DNA from: Cytophagales bacterium
GTDB lineage: Bacteria > Bacteroidota > Bacteroidia > Cytophagales > Spirosomataceae
Reading direction: 5' to 3'
DNA length: 64,000 bases
Assembly (NCBI GenBank): GCA_004292855.1
Contig: RDXN01000035.1
Coordinates: 1-64,000, forward strand
Part shown: piece after piece, positions 55,514 to 63,429 of the stretch
Layout: every line of letters starts with the position of its first letter
Numbering within the stretch: position 1 is the stretch's first letter
Program-made: the position numbers and the translations under genes
Notes under the pieces: generated by a model
What the model was told of the DNA's origin: nothing
What the model saw: the letters and a program-made list of their open reading frames with translations, nothing else
Databases searched by the model: none

Positions 55514-56599
55514 TCAACGAAGCAACGGCCCAATCTGATGCCCGGAAAGTGGCTTTTCTGTGGTCAAATTCACCAGCGCGAACCCCGGCCCCCCACGCGC
55601 CATCCGCCAGCGAAAATCCAGTTGCCCAATCGTATGGTACGAGCCGTTCGTAAACCACCAGGCGGTGTAGAGCGTGGGGCGTTTTGGGTGGCGCAGTTCG
55701 GCCAGATACACCACTTTTTGACCAATGTGCCCCTCGCGAACGCGCCGGAGTTCGTAGCCGCCCCCGCGCCAGCACACTGCCGGGCTGTGGTCCGCGCTCC
55801 ACCAGTCGGGGAGGGGTTTCACGTAGAGCAGCGAGCCGGGGCGGGTGAGTTGGTAAAATCCGTCGGGGGTGGTTTTTCGGAGCGAGAAGCCCCCTGTCAC
55901 AAATTGATTCACCAGCGTTTGGCGGGTTGGCCGGTCGGCGGTGGCGGGGCGGGCGGTGAAGGCTATAACCCCTCCGCCCAAAACCAGCGCGGTCAGCCCC
56001 CAAGCCAGCGACCACTGGGTTGGAGGGACTATAGCGGGTTTTCCAAACCGCCGAACGACCCAGTGGGCGAGCAAGCCCGCCGGTATCCAGGCGTATACCA
56101 CCACGCACACCAACCCCAGGCCCCCGTGCAGGGGCGAGGCCGGGCCAAGCTCCAGCGCGACGAGTACCACAATACGTATCAGGTTGCAGAACACGGTGAG
56201 ACCAAACGCGCTCAATCCGTAGACCAGCACCCAGACGAGGGGAACCCGTAGGTCCTTTTGCCGTTCAAACCAGACCAGCCAAAACACCGCTACCAGCACC
56301 GAAAGCCCCGTGAGATGCAGGCCCATGCAAGCCGGATCGACAGCCATCTCGACCAGCCCTGTGCCCGCTATCTGCCTCACCAATACGTTGCCTTCGGCCC
56401 GCACGTCGAGACCACCGAGTTGGAGGATCGTTGCCGCCCACGCGCTCAGGTGCAGCCGGATGGTGAACCCGAAAATGGCTAACCCATACCGCAACACCGG
56501 CGACAACAGCAGCAGCACCAGCAGCCGCCCCGTCCAGTGGCTTCGGAGGCCAACGAAAGCAAGCAGGGCGAGGGCCGCAAAAAAGGTTGTGTCAAGCAT
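55514..56599 (-). CDS. xrtN: Exosortase XrtN-like
   Basis: From the ATG at 56599 (361 aa) the first 250 residues hold about eight membrane segments. The exosortase triad is visible: Cys91 (VDPACMGLH), Arg142 (FCNLIRIVV) and His158 (SPLHGGLG). The C-terminal soluble part resembles the domain attached to exosortases. Exosortases cut PEP-CTERM-like signals and are thought to pass the protein to a glycan or lipid. XrtN is the Bacteroidota form with a single dedicated target, and the next gene upstream encodes a VIT-domain protein with a PEP C-terminus. Confidence 0.9.
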   Translation of the reverse strand: MLDTTFFAALALLAFVGLRSHWTGRLLVLLLLSPVLRYGLAIFGFTIRLHLSAWAATILQLGGLDVRAEGNVLVRQIAGTGLVEMAVDPACMGLHLTGLSVLVAVFWLVWFERQKDLRVPLVWVLVYGLSAFGLTVFCNLIRIVVLVALELGPASPLHGGLGLVCVVVYAWIPAGLLAHWVVRRFGKPAIVPPTQWSLAWGLTALVLGGGVIAFTARPATADRPTRQTLVNQFVTGGFSLRKTTPDGFYQLTRPGSLLYVKPLPDWWSADHSPAVCWRGGGYELRRVREGHIGQKVVYLAELRHPKRPTLYTAWWFTNGSYHTIGQLDFRWRMARGGPGFALVNLTTEKPLSGHQIGPLLR

Positions 56600-56627
56600 G
56601 GGATGGGGGGAGAATAACTTATCGAGG

Positions 56628-56793
56628 TAGCCCCGGCGGGGCGGCATGTCAATAGAAAAAATGGCTCATGTATCGGATAAGCCCCGTCGGGGCGATATGT
56701 TCTAGGGCGGGCTTTTACATGTCGCCCCGATGGGGCTTTGTCTGTTCGCGTAGGCCCGTCGTTTCTATTGACATGTCGCCCCGATGGGGCTGT
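56628..56793. repeat. Four copies of a GCCCCG-GGGGC palindrome between target and exosortase genes
   Basis: Copies at 56628, 56679, 56717 and 56765 share TAGCCCCG-NN-GGGGC-(G/A)-ATGT. The first and last also share the flank TGTCAATAGAAA, in opposite orientation, forming an outer inverted repeat of about 30 bp. It covers the whole gap between the VIT and xrtN genes. Confidence 0.85.
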
Positions 56794-56804
56794 AAAAACA
56801 CGTT

Positions 56805-59471
56805 CTAATCACTGCCAACCCATCGGTTCTTGTTTCGCCATTTCAGCCAAACAACCACCAACCCAAACAACACAATCATGGCCCATTCGTGGGGTTCGGG
56901 AACGGCCCCCTCGTCTTTGAGGGTGGCGTTTTGGAGACCATTGGCGTCTTTTTTGATGCCAAATCGGTCGTAGTCGGCCTCGGTTTCAAGGACAATCAGG
57001 CTCGACAGGGGTGAGAGTACGTGGGCCGTTTGAGCTTCCATCAACAGAGCATCGTTTTTCTTGAACGATGCGTCGAAATACTGCCGACCGATGCCCGAAA
57101 GTAGGTGATTGTAGCCAAACAAACGGGCCAGATGGTCGGGGCCAACGCTCGCGGTCTGCGTTTGGCCGACTGGTGTGGCCTGACAAACGACCCCCGCTTC
57201 GGGCAGGGCAACGGTGGTGGCGTTTTGTTCAAGAACCGGGAAAGAAGCTTTGCGGATGCCCCCGCGAACGACTTCGGCGGTGGTCGTAACCATGCGCAAC
57301 GCGCCAAATTCGGACAGGGTTTTGAGGTAGCCCGCCGTTTCGGTGCTCAGATTCAGCACGTGCAGGGGCAATTGATGTGCTGCGTGTTCGGTCAGGTGTT
57401 CGGCGAATGTGGTGGTCTTCAGGTCACTCAAAAACAGCGACCGCCCACCCGACTGCGTGACGAGCAGGGCACGTTCGGGGTGTTCGACACGGTAGATTGG
57501 GAACAGGGAGATAGACTGCTCGCCAAGTTTCTCGAAGTAGGCGGCCCGGTTAGACTCAGTCAGGGCCACGAACCCGTCGTCGAACACAAACACCGGCCTG
57601 TGGCGGATGCCCTGCCAAACTTGCTCAAATTCGGCGAGGGACCAGGCCGCGTTCAGGTCCAGATACACGCGTTCGGGGTTGAACGATTCGGTTTTAGGTT
57701 GGTGTGGAGAGAGTCGGAAAGCCACGCCGTTTAGTACAAACGGCTCGCCCGACAAGGCCGGTGCCCGCATTCGCAACGACCAGCCGGGTGTGTAGGTGCC
57801 TCGGTGGGTGAGTTGGCTCCCCGGCCCCCGGTCGAACGAATGCGGAGCCACCAGCCCCGTGGGTTGTTGGTCAAAATCGACTTGTACCGTCTCCTGCGCC
57901 CCGTTGGCCGTAGGCCCCTCGAACCACGGATTTTCGTAGACCAGTTCGGTGCCGTCGAGCCGCAGGGGCGAGGTAACACCCAGTTTCACCTGCCGCTCCT
58001 GACCAGCGGGGCAGGGGTAAACCCGCAACGTAACGCGGCCCCCTTCCTGCCAGTACACCACGGCGGGGTCGCGCGAGATAATCCGCGACTCCACGTTCAC
58101 CACCTGTCCGTAAGCGGAATCGGCTTTGGCAACGGTGGTCAGGCGGGCCTTTTCCTCGCGGCCATTGATCCAGAGCGACATACTCGTAATAACCGAGCCG
58201 GTGGGCAGGTGGAAGGTGTACAGAGCCTCGCCGGTTTGGGTCTCGGCAGCGTTGCGAACCCGGATGGTCTTTTCGGTGTAGGCCAGTCGGAATTGAGGCC
58301 AGATTCGGGCTTGCGTCACCAGACTTTGGGTAGTCAGGTGTCGCCCGCTCCAGAATTTCTCCTCGGTGTTGTGTCGGTCGTTGTTAATGGCCCGGAGCAG
58401 GCTCACTTTGTCTTCCCGTGAGAGGTCGGGTGGGGGCAGGAGCCGGTTGGCGATCACCACGAGTGGGTCGTGGACCTTTACGTCGTCCATCACGGTCATG
58501 CTACCCATCAAACCTGCACCGCCAAGCGTTGGACCCTCGTCGTAGTGCATGCCTACACCCAACATCTGGTTCATGATGTAGCGCGTAACGGGGTTGCTCC
58601 CGTCGATCCGTTGCGCCATCAGCACCCAGTCGGGAAGGTCGCTTGTTCGGCGCAGCAGGGCGTCGTCGCGGGTGATCGAAACCCGTTCAAGGCATTGACT
58701 CCACGCGATCAGGAATAAAAACACAACGGTTGGGGGCAACGAAAAACCCGCCCAAATCGCGGGCCGCAGGTGTTCCTGTGTCCGATAATCGGCCACCAAC
58801 CGACGGCCCAGCGTGGTAGCCAGCAAGACCGGGATGAAGAGGTGAACGGACATACCCAACAACAACAATCCAATTAATCCAACAGGGTACATGGGGGCCA
58901 ACGTAACTGCCGCATACCCGAACAACCAAACCGACATTGCCAGCGAAAAATAAACGATCTGCTGCATCCGAACGCCCAGCCAGGGCGTCCAGGCATAGGC
59001 GGTCATAGTCGCGCCCGCCCCAACCAGAGCCACGCACAACCACTCCGTCGATTGTTGGAACACGGCGAAGTCGCGGTTGAGCGCGAACGCACTCACCAGA
59101 AACAGCAGCAGGCTCGTCCAGCGGGCCGCCCGGCTCTCGACCGCTGTCTGGACCCGAAATTTGAAGATTCCGTTGGTCATCAACGTGGCTGCGTAGGTAA
59201 TGGCAACGGCGTAATGCAGGAAAAACATCCCCATGTCGGGCGATGCCGGTGCATCGTGCAGCACGTAGGTATACAGGGCAAACAGGGCCATTGAGCAAAC
59301 CAGCAAGATGAAGCCGGTGGTGAACAAACCGTTGCGAAACGGCATAAGCCAGGGCAGGCGTTGCAGGGCGTCGGGTGTCTCGTGCCACTCCGTTGAAGGT
59401 TGCGCAGTGCGCGGTTGCCCCAGCAGTGGAGCCGCGTCAGGCTGGTCGAAGTACTCTGAATTGTTGTTCAT
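56805..59471 (-). CDS. XrtN-system VIT-domain target protein with PEP-type C-terminus
   Basis: From the ATG at 59471 (888 aa) the protein has many N-terminal hydrophobic segments (about 30-270), then a VIT-like domain (about 330-480: LAYTEKTIRVRNAAETQTGE, LYTFHLPTGSVITSMSLWIN) as in inter-alpha-trypsin inhibitors. The C-terminus is a sorting signal: VPEPHEWAMIVLFGLVVVWL followed by KWRNKN. It is the expected substrate of XrtN, downstream on the same strand. The promoter overlaps a palindrome. The role after sorting is unknown. Confidence 0.9.
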   Translation of the reverse strand: MNNNSEYFDQPDAAPLLGQPRTAQPSTEWHETPDALQRLPWLMPFRNGLFTTGFILLVCSMALFALYTYVLHDAPASPDMGMFFLHYAVAITYAATLMTNGIFKFRVQTAVESRAARWTSLLLFLVSAFALNRDFAVFQQSTEWLCVALVGAGATMTAYAWTPWLGVRMQQIVYFSLAMSVWLFGYAAVTLAPMYPVGLIGLLLLGMSVHLFIPVLLATTLGRRLVADYRTQEHLRPAIWAGFSLPPTVVFLFLIAWSQCLERVSITRDDALLRRTSDLPDWVLMAQRIDGSNPVTRYIMNQMLGVGMHYDEGPTLGGAGLMGSMTVMDDVKVHDPLVVIANRLLPPPDLSREDKVSLLRAINNDRHNTEEKFWSGRHLTTQSLVTQARIWPQFRLAYTEKTIRVRNAAETQTGEALYTFHLPTGSVITSMSLWINGREEKARLTTVAKADSAYGQVVNVESRIISRDPAVVYWQEGGRVTLRVYPCPAGQERQVKLGVTSPLRLDGTELVYENPWFEGPTANGAQETVQVDFDQQPTGLVAPHSFDRGPGSQLTHRGTYTPGWSLRMRAPALSGEPFVLNGVAFRLSPHQPKTESFNPERVYLDLNAAWSLAEFEQVWQGIRHRPVFVFDDGFVALTESNRAAYFEKLGEQSISLFPIYRVEHPERALLVTQSGGRSLFLSDLKTTTFAEHLTEHAAHQLPLHVLNLSTETAGYLKTLSEFGALRMVTTTAEVVRGGIRKASFPVLEQNATTVALPEAGVVCQATPVGQTQTASVGPDHLARLFGYNHLLSGIGRQYFDASFKKNDALLMEAQTAHVLSPLSSLIVLETEADYDRFGIKKDANGLQNATLKDEGAVPEPHEWAMIVLFGLVVVWLKWRNKNRWVGSD

Positions 59472-59472
59472 G

Positions 59473-59496
59473 AAAGTACTTTGTTTTTCAAAGTTA
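59473..59496 (-). promoter_or_regulatory. Operator/promoter of the VIT gene (palindrome over the -7 box)
   Basis: On the minus strand ACTTTG-AAAAA-CAAAGT-ACTTT lies directly before the ATG. TAACTTTG at its outer edge fits the -7 consensus. The 22-nt core is 20/22 identical to the site at 61767-61788. I infer binding by the winged-helix regulator nearby. Confidence 0.7.
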
Positions 59497-59534
59497 AAAG
59501 GCAAAAATAAACGCCATTGAAGGCGGTGATTTTC

Positions 59535-59624
59535 TGTAGGGCGGTCGGACTGGCGCACCAGTTTTCTACCCGCCCGCCGAGCGCGAAGCTGACGCATCTG
59601 GGCGGGTAGAAAACCCGCTCTACA
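59535..59624. repeat. Inverted repeat at the 3' end of the regulator gene
   Basis: GTTTTCTACCCGCCC (59561-59575) pairs perfectly with GGGCGGGTAGAAAAC (59600-59614), with TGTAG and CTACA at the outer ends. The right end supplies the TAG stop of the regulator. The ends and the GCTGACGCAT word resemble the lpxB element. Confidence 0.75.
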
Positions 59625-59916
59625 ACGTCTTAATAAACGCTTCTAACGCGTTCAAATGCTCGGTGAAGGCGGTTTTGCCCACATCGGTGGCCTGGTAGGT
59701 AGTGTTGGGTTTGCGGCCAACGAACTGCTTCTGCACGAGCACATAACCGGCTTCTTCGAGGGCACGCAGGTGCGTAGCGAGGTTGCCATCGGTGAGAGCC
59801 AGCAGGTCTTTGAGTCCGTTGAAATTCATCGACTCATTCACCACCAGCACCGACATGATACTCAGCCGCGCTTTACTCTCGAATGCCTTGTTGAAGTGGG
59901 CCAGCAGGTCTTTCAT
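59620..59916 (-). CDS. Winged-helix transcriptional regulator (HTH_34-like)
   Basis: The 98-residue protein matches the short winged-helix family: FNKAFESKARLSIMSVLVVN, FNGLKDLLALTDGNLATHLR (recognition helix), EEAGYVLVQKQFVGRKPNTT, then YQATDVGKTAF. These repress genes by binding palindromes. It lies immediately 3' of a membrane protein with ATGA overlap. The stop codon is provided by the repeat at 59535. It is the probable regulator of the operators at 59473 and 61767. Confidence 0.88.
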   Translation of the reverse strand: MKDLLAHFNKAFESKARLSIMSVLVVNESMNFNGLKDLLALTDGNLATHLRALEEAGYVLVQKQFVGRKPNTTYQATDVGKTAFTEHLNALEAFIKTL

Positions 59917-60578
59917 GAGGTGGGGTTAACGCCCGCCGAGGGGGCTGTGGTTCGATCATACTTCCAATACATGGCCGTTCCGTAGAGGATGTGCAACACG
60001 CCAAACCCGACGCTCCAGAACAGCAGATTGTAACCCGTCAAAAATAAAGCTAACGAGCCGAGCAAAAGTTCGGAATAGCCGAGGTATTCTACATCGCGTA
60101 CCGTGTATTTACTGCCGTTGAGCAGGGCGAGGCCGTAAAAAATGAGCGTGGCAGGCACCAGCAAAAACAGCACCCGGTAGTGCAGCAAAGCCAGGCAGAA
60201 GATGCCCCCCGTCACGAGCGGTACGGCCAACGCCCACAACATTCGGCGCGATGCCTGATTCCAGACCCGCTGCCCCTGCCGTTGCGCTTTGCGAACAGTG
60301 AAAAATGTACCGAAACTCAGGGCCGCTACTAACACAACGATGGCCGTTTGCCACAGAAACTCGTTGGCTTCGCGGTAGCCGCCTACGCCGTATTTACCTA
60401 ATCGACTGTAACTGAGGACGCTCAACCAGTCGGTGCGGAGCCGCATGTACACAACCGCCGAGCCGATCAGGGCCACGATACCCGCCGAGACGCCCGATAA
60501 GCCACTCAGCGACAGAAACTTCGACGACCGCTCCATCAGGCTTCGGATTTCGGTCAGGGTTTGGAGGTGTTCGTTCAT
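59913..60578 (-). CDS. Six-segment membrane protein, function unknown
   Basis: The 221-residue protein has hydrophobic segments at about 25-45, 80-100, 115-135, 135-155, 170-185 and 185-205. The N-terminal MNEHLQTLTEIRSLMERSSK is soluble. I recognise no enzyme motif. It overlaps its neighbours by ATGA at both ends, which implies tight co-expression with the DgkA-like protein and the regulator. Confidence 0.8.
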   Translation of the reverse strand: MNEHLQTLTEIRSLMERSSKFLSLSGLSGVSAGIVALIGSAVVYMRLRTDWLSVLSYSRLGKYGVGGYREANEFLWQTAIVVLVAALSFGTFFTVRKAQRQGQRVWNQASRRMLWALAVPLVTGGIFCLALLHYRVLFLLVPATLIFYGLALLNGSKYTVRDVEYLGYSELLLGSLALFLTGYNLLFWSVGFGVLHILYGTAMYWKYDRTTAPSAGVNPTS

Positions 60579-60931
60579 AAAAGTTTGTTTCCAATAATTA
60601 AGAGCCCAACCACTACCGCCAGAATGCCCAGGATCAGCACGGCCCCGGCAGCCATGTCTTTAACTTTGCCGATGACGGGGTGATGGGCGGGCGATACCAC
60701 GTCGCAGAGCTTTTCAATGGCCGTGTTGATGGCTTCGGCGGCCCACACCAGCCCAATTTGCGTCAGGATGATGGACCATTCGATAACTGATAACTTGAGC
60801 CAAAACCCCACTACAACCACGCCAACGGCTACCAGTAAATGCACCTTAGCGTTGTTCTCGTACCGAAACAGGTCAACGATGCCCTGCCCGGCAAACCGAA
60901 AACTGCGAAGGGTTTTGTTGATGTCTATCAT
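60575..60931 (-). CDS. Diacylglycerol kinase family protein (DgkA/UdpK-like)
   Basis: The 118-residue membrane enzyme has the family signature: FAGQGIVDLFRYENNAKVHL, then WAAEAINTAIEKLCDVVSPA. The three membrane segments fit. It phosphorylates diacylglycerol or undecaprenol with ATP. It heads the overlapping gene set ending with the winged-helix regulator. Confidence 0.92.
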   Translation of the reverse strand: MIDINKTLRSFRFAGQGIVDLFRYENNAKVHLLVAVGVVVVGFWLKLSVIEWSIILTQIGLVWAAEAINTAIEKLCDVVSPAHHPVIGKVKDMAAGAVLILGILAVVVGLLIIGNKLL

Positions 60932-60970
60932 GGGTTTTTACCACAGAGTTAAAGGAGTTATGGCACAGAG

Positions 60971-61002
60971 TTTTTTGTCATGGCACCGGCCATGACAAAA
61001 AA
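60971..61002. repeat. Short MITE-like palindrome, family B copy 3
   Basis: TTTTTTGTCATGGC pairs with GCCATGACAAAAAA over four bases (ACCG). It equals the outermost ends of the copy at 31481 without the middle, so looks like an internal-deletion derivative. It can serve as the terminator of the DUF1361 gene, since it lies immediately 3' of that gene's stop. Confidence 0.7.
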
Positions 61003-61003
61003 A

Positions 61004-61762
61004 TCAAAACCTTTGCGCCTTCGCCGGTTCGCCTTTGCGTGCCAACTTCTTTTCATCTTTCACAAACAACCAGAACGCCACATACACCCCCAGCAGAACC
61101 AGTCCATACACGCCCGTGAGCTTGATTGCCAGCGTGTTGTGGGCCGAATCCCAAACGGCCTGCCCCAGCATCCAGGGCTTGCTCACCAGGTTCCAGCTAT
61201 TCCAACGACCCCACCGGCCCAGATAAATACCGAACCCGGCCAGCAACTGACACCCGGCCATGAGCATCCACGCTCGTGGGCGACCAACCAGCCGGTCGAG
61301 GAGGTCGTGGGCGAGGTAGCAGGAGTAGAGGCCCGCCAGCAGGCCCGTCATCGCGAAAAGAAATAGGGTCATGGTGTCGAACCAGAGCAACGGGGCACTC
61401 AGGCTCTGAATATGGAACAGGTCGGTGATGATGTAGGGTGCGTTGGGCATAAACAGCAGCCACAAGGCCAGCCCGGCCCACACGCCCAGCCGACCAATAA
61501 CGCGGTTGTGCAGCAAATCGCGAATCACGAGTTGAACCCCCAACGGAAACCACGCCAAAAAGACGTTCCAGGATAGCATCACGAAAAACCACCAGTTGCC
61601 CGTAAGCAACCCCCGCCCCGTAACCATCACTAACCCAACGACGGTGAGACAGGCTAAGGCTCTAGTGCCCCGGCCCGACGGGTCTTCCAACTTGTACAGG
61701 TCATTTTGCCGTGCTATTGAAACACCGGTGGGTGTGGCGAGGGTAGAAAATAGTGTGCGCAT
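61004..61762 (-). CDS. DUF1361 membrane protein
   Basis: From the ATG at 61762 (252 aa; a longer frame adds 43) the protein has the DUF1361 segments: LSWNVFLAWFPLGVQLVIRD, then FMPNAPYIITDLFHI, then the Trp-rich WGRWNSWNLV. About seven membrane segments are visible. The function is not known. Its promoter overlaps the operator that is shared with the VIT gene. Confidence 0.9.
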   Translation of the reverse strand: MRTLFSTLATPTGVSIARQNDLYKLEDPSGRGTRALACLTVVGLVMVTGRGLLTGNWWFFVMLSWNVFLAWFPLGVQLVIRDLLHNRVIGRLGVWAGLALWLLFMPNAPYIITDLFHIQSLSAPLLWFDTMTLFLFAMTGLLAGLYSCYLAHDLLDRLVGRPRAWMLMAGCQLLAGFGIYLGRWGRWNSWNLVSKPWMLGQAVWDSAHNTLAIKLTGVYGLVLLGVYVAFWLFVKDEKKLARKGEPAKAQRF

Positions 61763-61766
61763 AGAT

Positions 61767-61788
61767 AAAGTACTTTGTGTTGCAAAGT
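61767..61788 (-). promoter_or_regulatory. Operator/promoter of the DUF1361 gene
   Basis: On the minus strand ACTTTG-CAACA-CAAAGT-ACTTT lies five bases before the ATG at 61762. The outer TTACTTTG could act as the -7 box. It matches the VIT site at 20 of 22 positions. Confidence 0.7.
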
Positions 61789-61844
61789 AAATAGGACAAA
61801 CGCTAACGATGCAACTTTTCGGTAAAACTTTTTTTTGTCGGTAC

Positions 61845-62381
61845 ATGACCATCCTCGCCATCTCCGGGAGCTTACGCGTTGGCTCGACCAATACGCTGTT
61901 GATTCAGGCGGTGGCCGACCGCCTGCCCGATACGGCTCGACTGACGTTGTTCGACGGGTTAGATGCCTTGCCGCACTTTAGCCCGGAGCGCGACACCGAT
62001 CCGCCCCTGACCCCGGTTGCGCACCTGCGTGAGTCAATCGAACAAGCCGACGCCGTGTTGATTTGCACGCCCGAATATGCCTTTGGTATTCCGGGCGTTC
62101 TAAAAAATGCCCTCGACTGGCTCGTATCGACCACGCTGATGACGCACAAGCCGGTGGCCGCGCTGAGTGCGTCGCCCAGCTACGCGGGGGGCGAACGGGC
62201 AATGGCTTCGCTCCTGCCGACTCTACAGGCACTCGATGTAACACTAGCCGAGGGGGGCGTGTTGGTGGTGTCGTCGGTGCGGAGCAAGATGGCCCCCGAT
62301 GGCACGATCACCGACGAGGCTACCGATGCCGATTTGCGGAGTCTGGTCCAAGGAGTTTTGCGGGCTGTAAAGGCCACCTGA
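61845..62381 (+). CDS. NADPH-dependent FMN reductase-like oxidoreductase
   Basis: From the ATG at 61845 (178 aa) the flavodoxin fold is clear: MTILAISGSLRVGSTNTLLI for the FMN phosphate loop, then LICTPEYAFGIPGVLKNALD and ASPSYAGGERAM. It reduces FMN, quinones or azo dyes using NAD(P)H. An earlier ATG (61809) adds 12 residues of poor quality. Confidence 0.93.
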   Translation: MTILAISGSLRVGSTNTLLIQAVADRLPDTARLTLFDGLDALPHFSPERDTDPPLTPVAHLRESIEQADAVLICTPEYAFGIPGVLKNALDWLVSTTLMTHKPVAALSASPSYAGGERAMASLLPTLQALDVTLAEGGVLVVSSVRSKMAPDGTITDEATDADLRSLVQGVLRAVKAT

Positions 62382-62405
62382 ACCGGGGCAATTACCCGTT
62401 TGCTC

Positions 62406-62413
62406 TATCTTTG
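62406..62413 (+). promoter_or_regulatory. -7 box for the SnoaL-like operon
   Basis: TATCTTTG fits TAnnTTTG, 18 bp before the ATG at 62432. Confidence 0.55.
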
Positions 62414-62431
62414 TCCAAACAAAACACACGC

Positions 62432-62845
62432 ATGACCGCACACGAAACCGTCTCAACGTATTACGACGCCTTCAACCGCAAAGACTGGACTACCATGTTG
62501 GCCCTGCTCCACGACAATGTCCGGCACGATCCCAATCAGGGTACACCCCGGCACGGGAAGGCCGTGTTTGCCGAGTTCCTCCAACACATGGACGATTGCT
62601 ACGACGAGCAACTAACCGAATTAGTGATCCTGACCGACCCAACCGGACGCGTATCGGGGCGGGTGGCTTGTGAGTTCGTGGTGAATGGCACCTACAAGCA
62701 AACCGACGGCGATTTGCCCCCTGCCGAGGGTCAAACCTACGTGTTGCCCGCCGGGTCGTTTCTCGACGTGCAGGATGGTCTCATTACCCGCATCACCACC
62801 TATTACAACCTGCCACTTTGGGAGTCGCTGGTGCTGGGGAGATGA
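62432..62845 (+). CDS. SnoaL-like (NTF2-fold) protein
   Basis: From the ATG at 62432 (137 aa) the protein has the NTF2/SnoaL alpha-beta barrel: TVSTYYDAFNRKDWTTMLAL, LHDNVRHDPN, GKAVFAEFLQHMDDCYDE and the closing GLITRITTYYNLPLW. It resembles polyketide cyclase or ketosteroid-isomerase relatives of unknown substrate. It overlaps the GNAT gene by ATGA. Confidence 0.88.
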   Translation: MTAHETVSTYYDAFNRKDWTTMLALLHDNVRHDPNQGTPRHGKAVFAEFLQHMDDCYDEQLTELVILTDPTGRVSGRVACEFVVNGTYKQTDGDLPPAEGQTYVLPAGSFLDVQDGLITRITTYYNLPLWESLVLGR

Positions 62846-63429
62846 CGCGACTGGAGTTAGTGTATGGTCCGCAATTCCGCGCTGTTTTCGAGTCGTTGGC
62901 CCAACTGCGGATCGCCGTGTTTCGGGAGTTTCCGTACCTATACGCGGGCACGGTGGCTTACGAAACGGAATACCTGGAAACTTACGCCCTTTCTGAACGG
63001 TCGATGGGCGCGTTGGTGTATGATGGCCCCCGACTGGTGGGAGCATCAACCTGCCTGCCCCTGACCGACGAAACCGACGAGGTTCGGGCTCCGTTTTTGG
63101 CGCACGGCTACGACCCGACGACGGTGTTTTATTTCGGCGAAAGCATCCTGCTACCAGCTTACCGGGGGCAGGGTTGGGGCCTGCGGTTTTTCCGGGAGCG
63201 TGAGGCCCACGCCCGCTCGTTCGGGGCGTACCAACTGGCGAGCTTCTGCGCCGTGCAACGCCCCGCCGACCACCCGCTTAGGCCCGCCAACTACCGCCCG
63301 CTCGACCTGTTTTGGGGTGGCCTCGGCTACCGCAAAATCCCCGAACTAACCACCACCTTCGACTGGCCCGACCTCGGCCAAACCGAATCGACACCCAAAC
63401 CGATGCTTTTCTGGACCAAACCACTATGA
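62842..63429 (+). CDS. GNAT-family acetyltransferase
   Basis: The 195-residue protein has GNAT motifs (FGESILLPAYRGQGWGLRFF, R-G-Q-G-W-G pyrophosphate loop; AYQLASFCAVQR). The N-terminal half (TRLELVYGPQFRAVFESLAQ) is longer than usual. It begins ATGA within the SnoaL-like stop and ends ATGA within the PhzF start, so translation is coupled. The acceptor is unknown. Confidence 0.88.
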   Translation: MTRLELVYGPQFRAVFESLAQLRIAVFREFPYLYAGTVAYETEYLETYALSERSMGALVYDGPRLVGASTCLPLTDETDEVRAPFLAHGYDPTTVFYFGESILLPAYRGQGWGLRFFREREAHARSFGAYQLASFCAVQRPADHPLRPANYRPLDLFWGGLGYRKIPELTTTFDWPDLGQTESTPKPMLFWTKPL

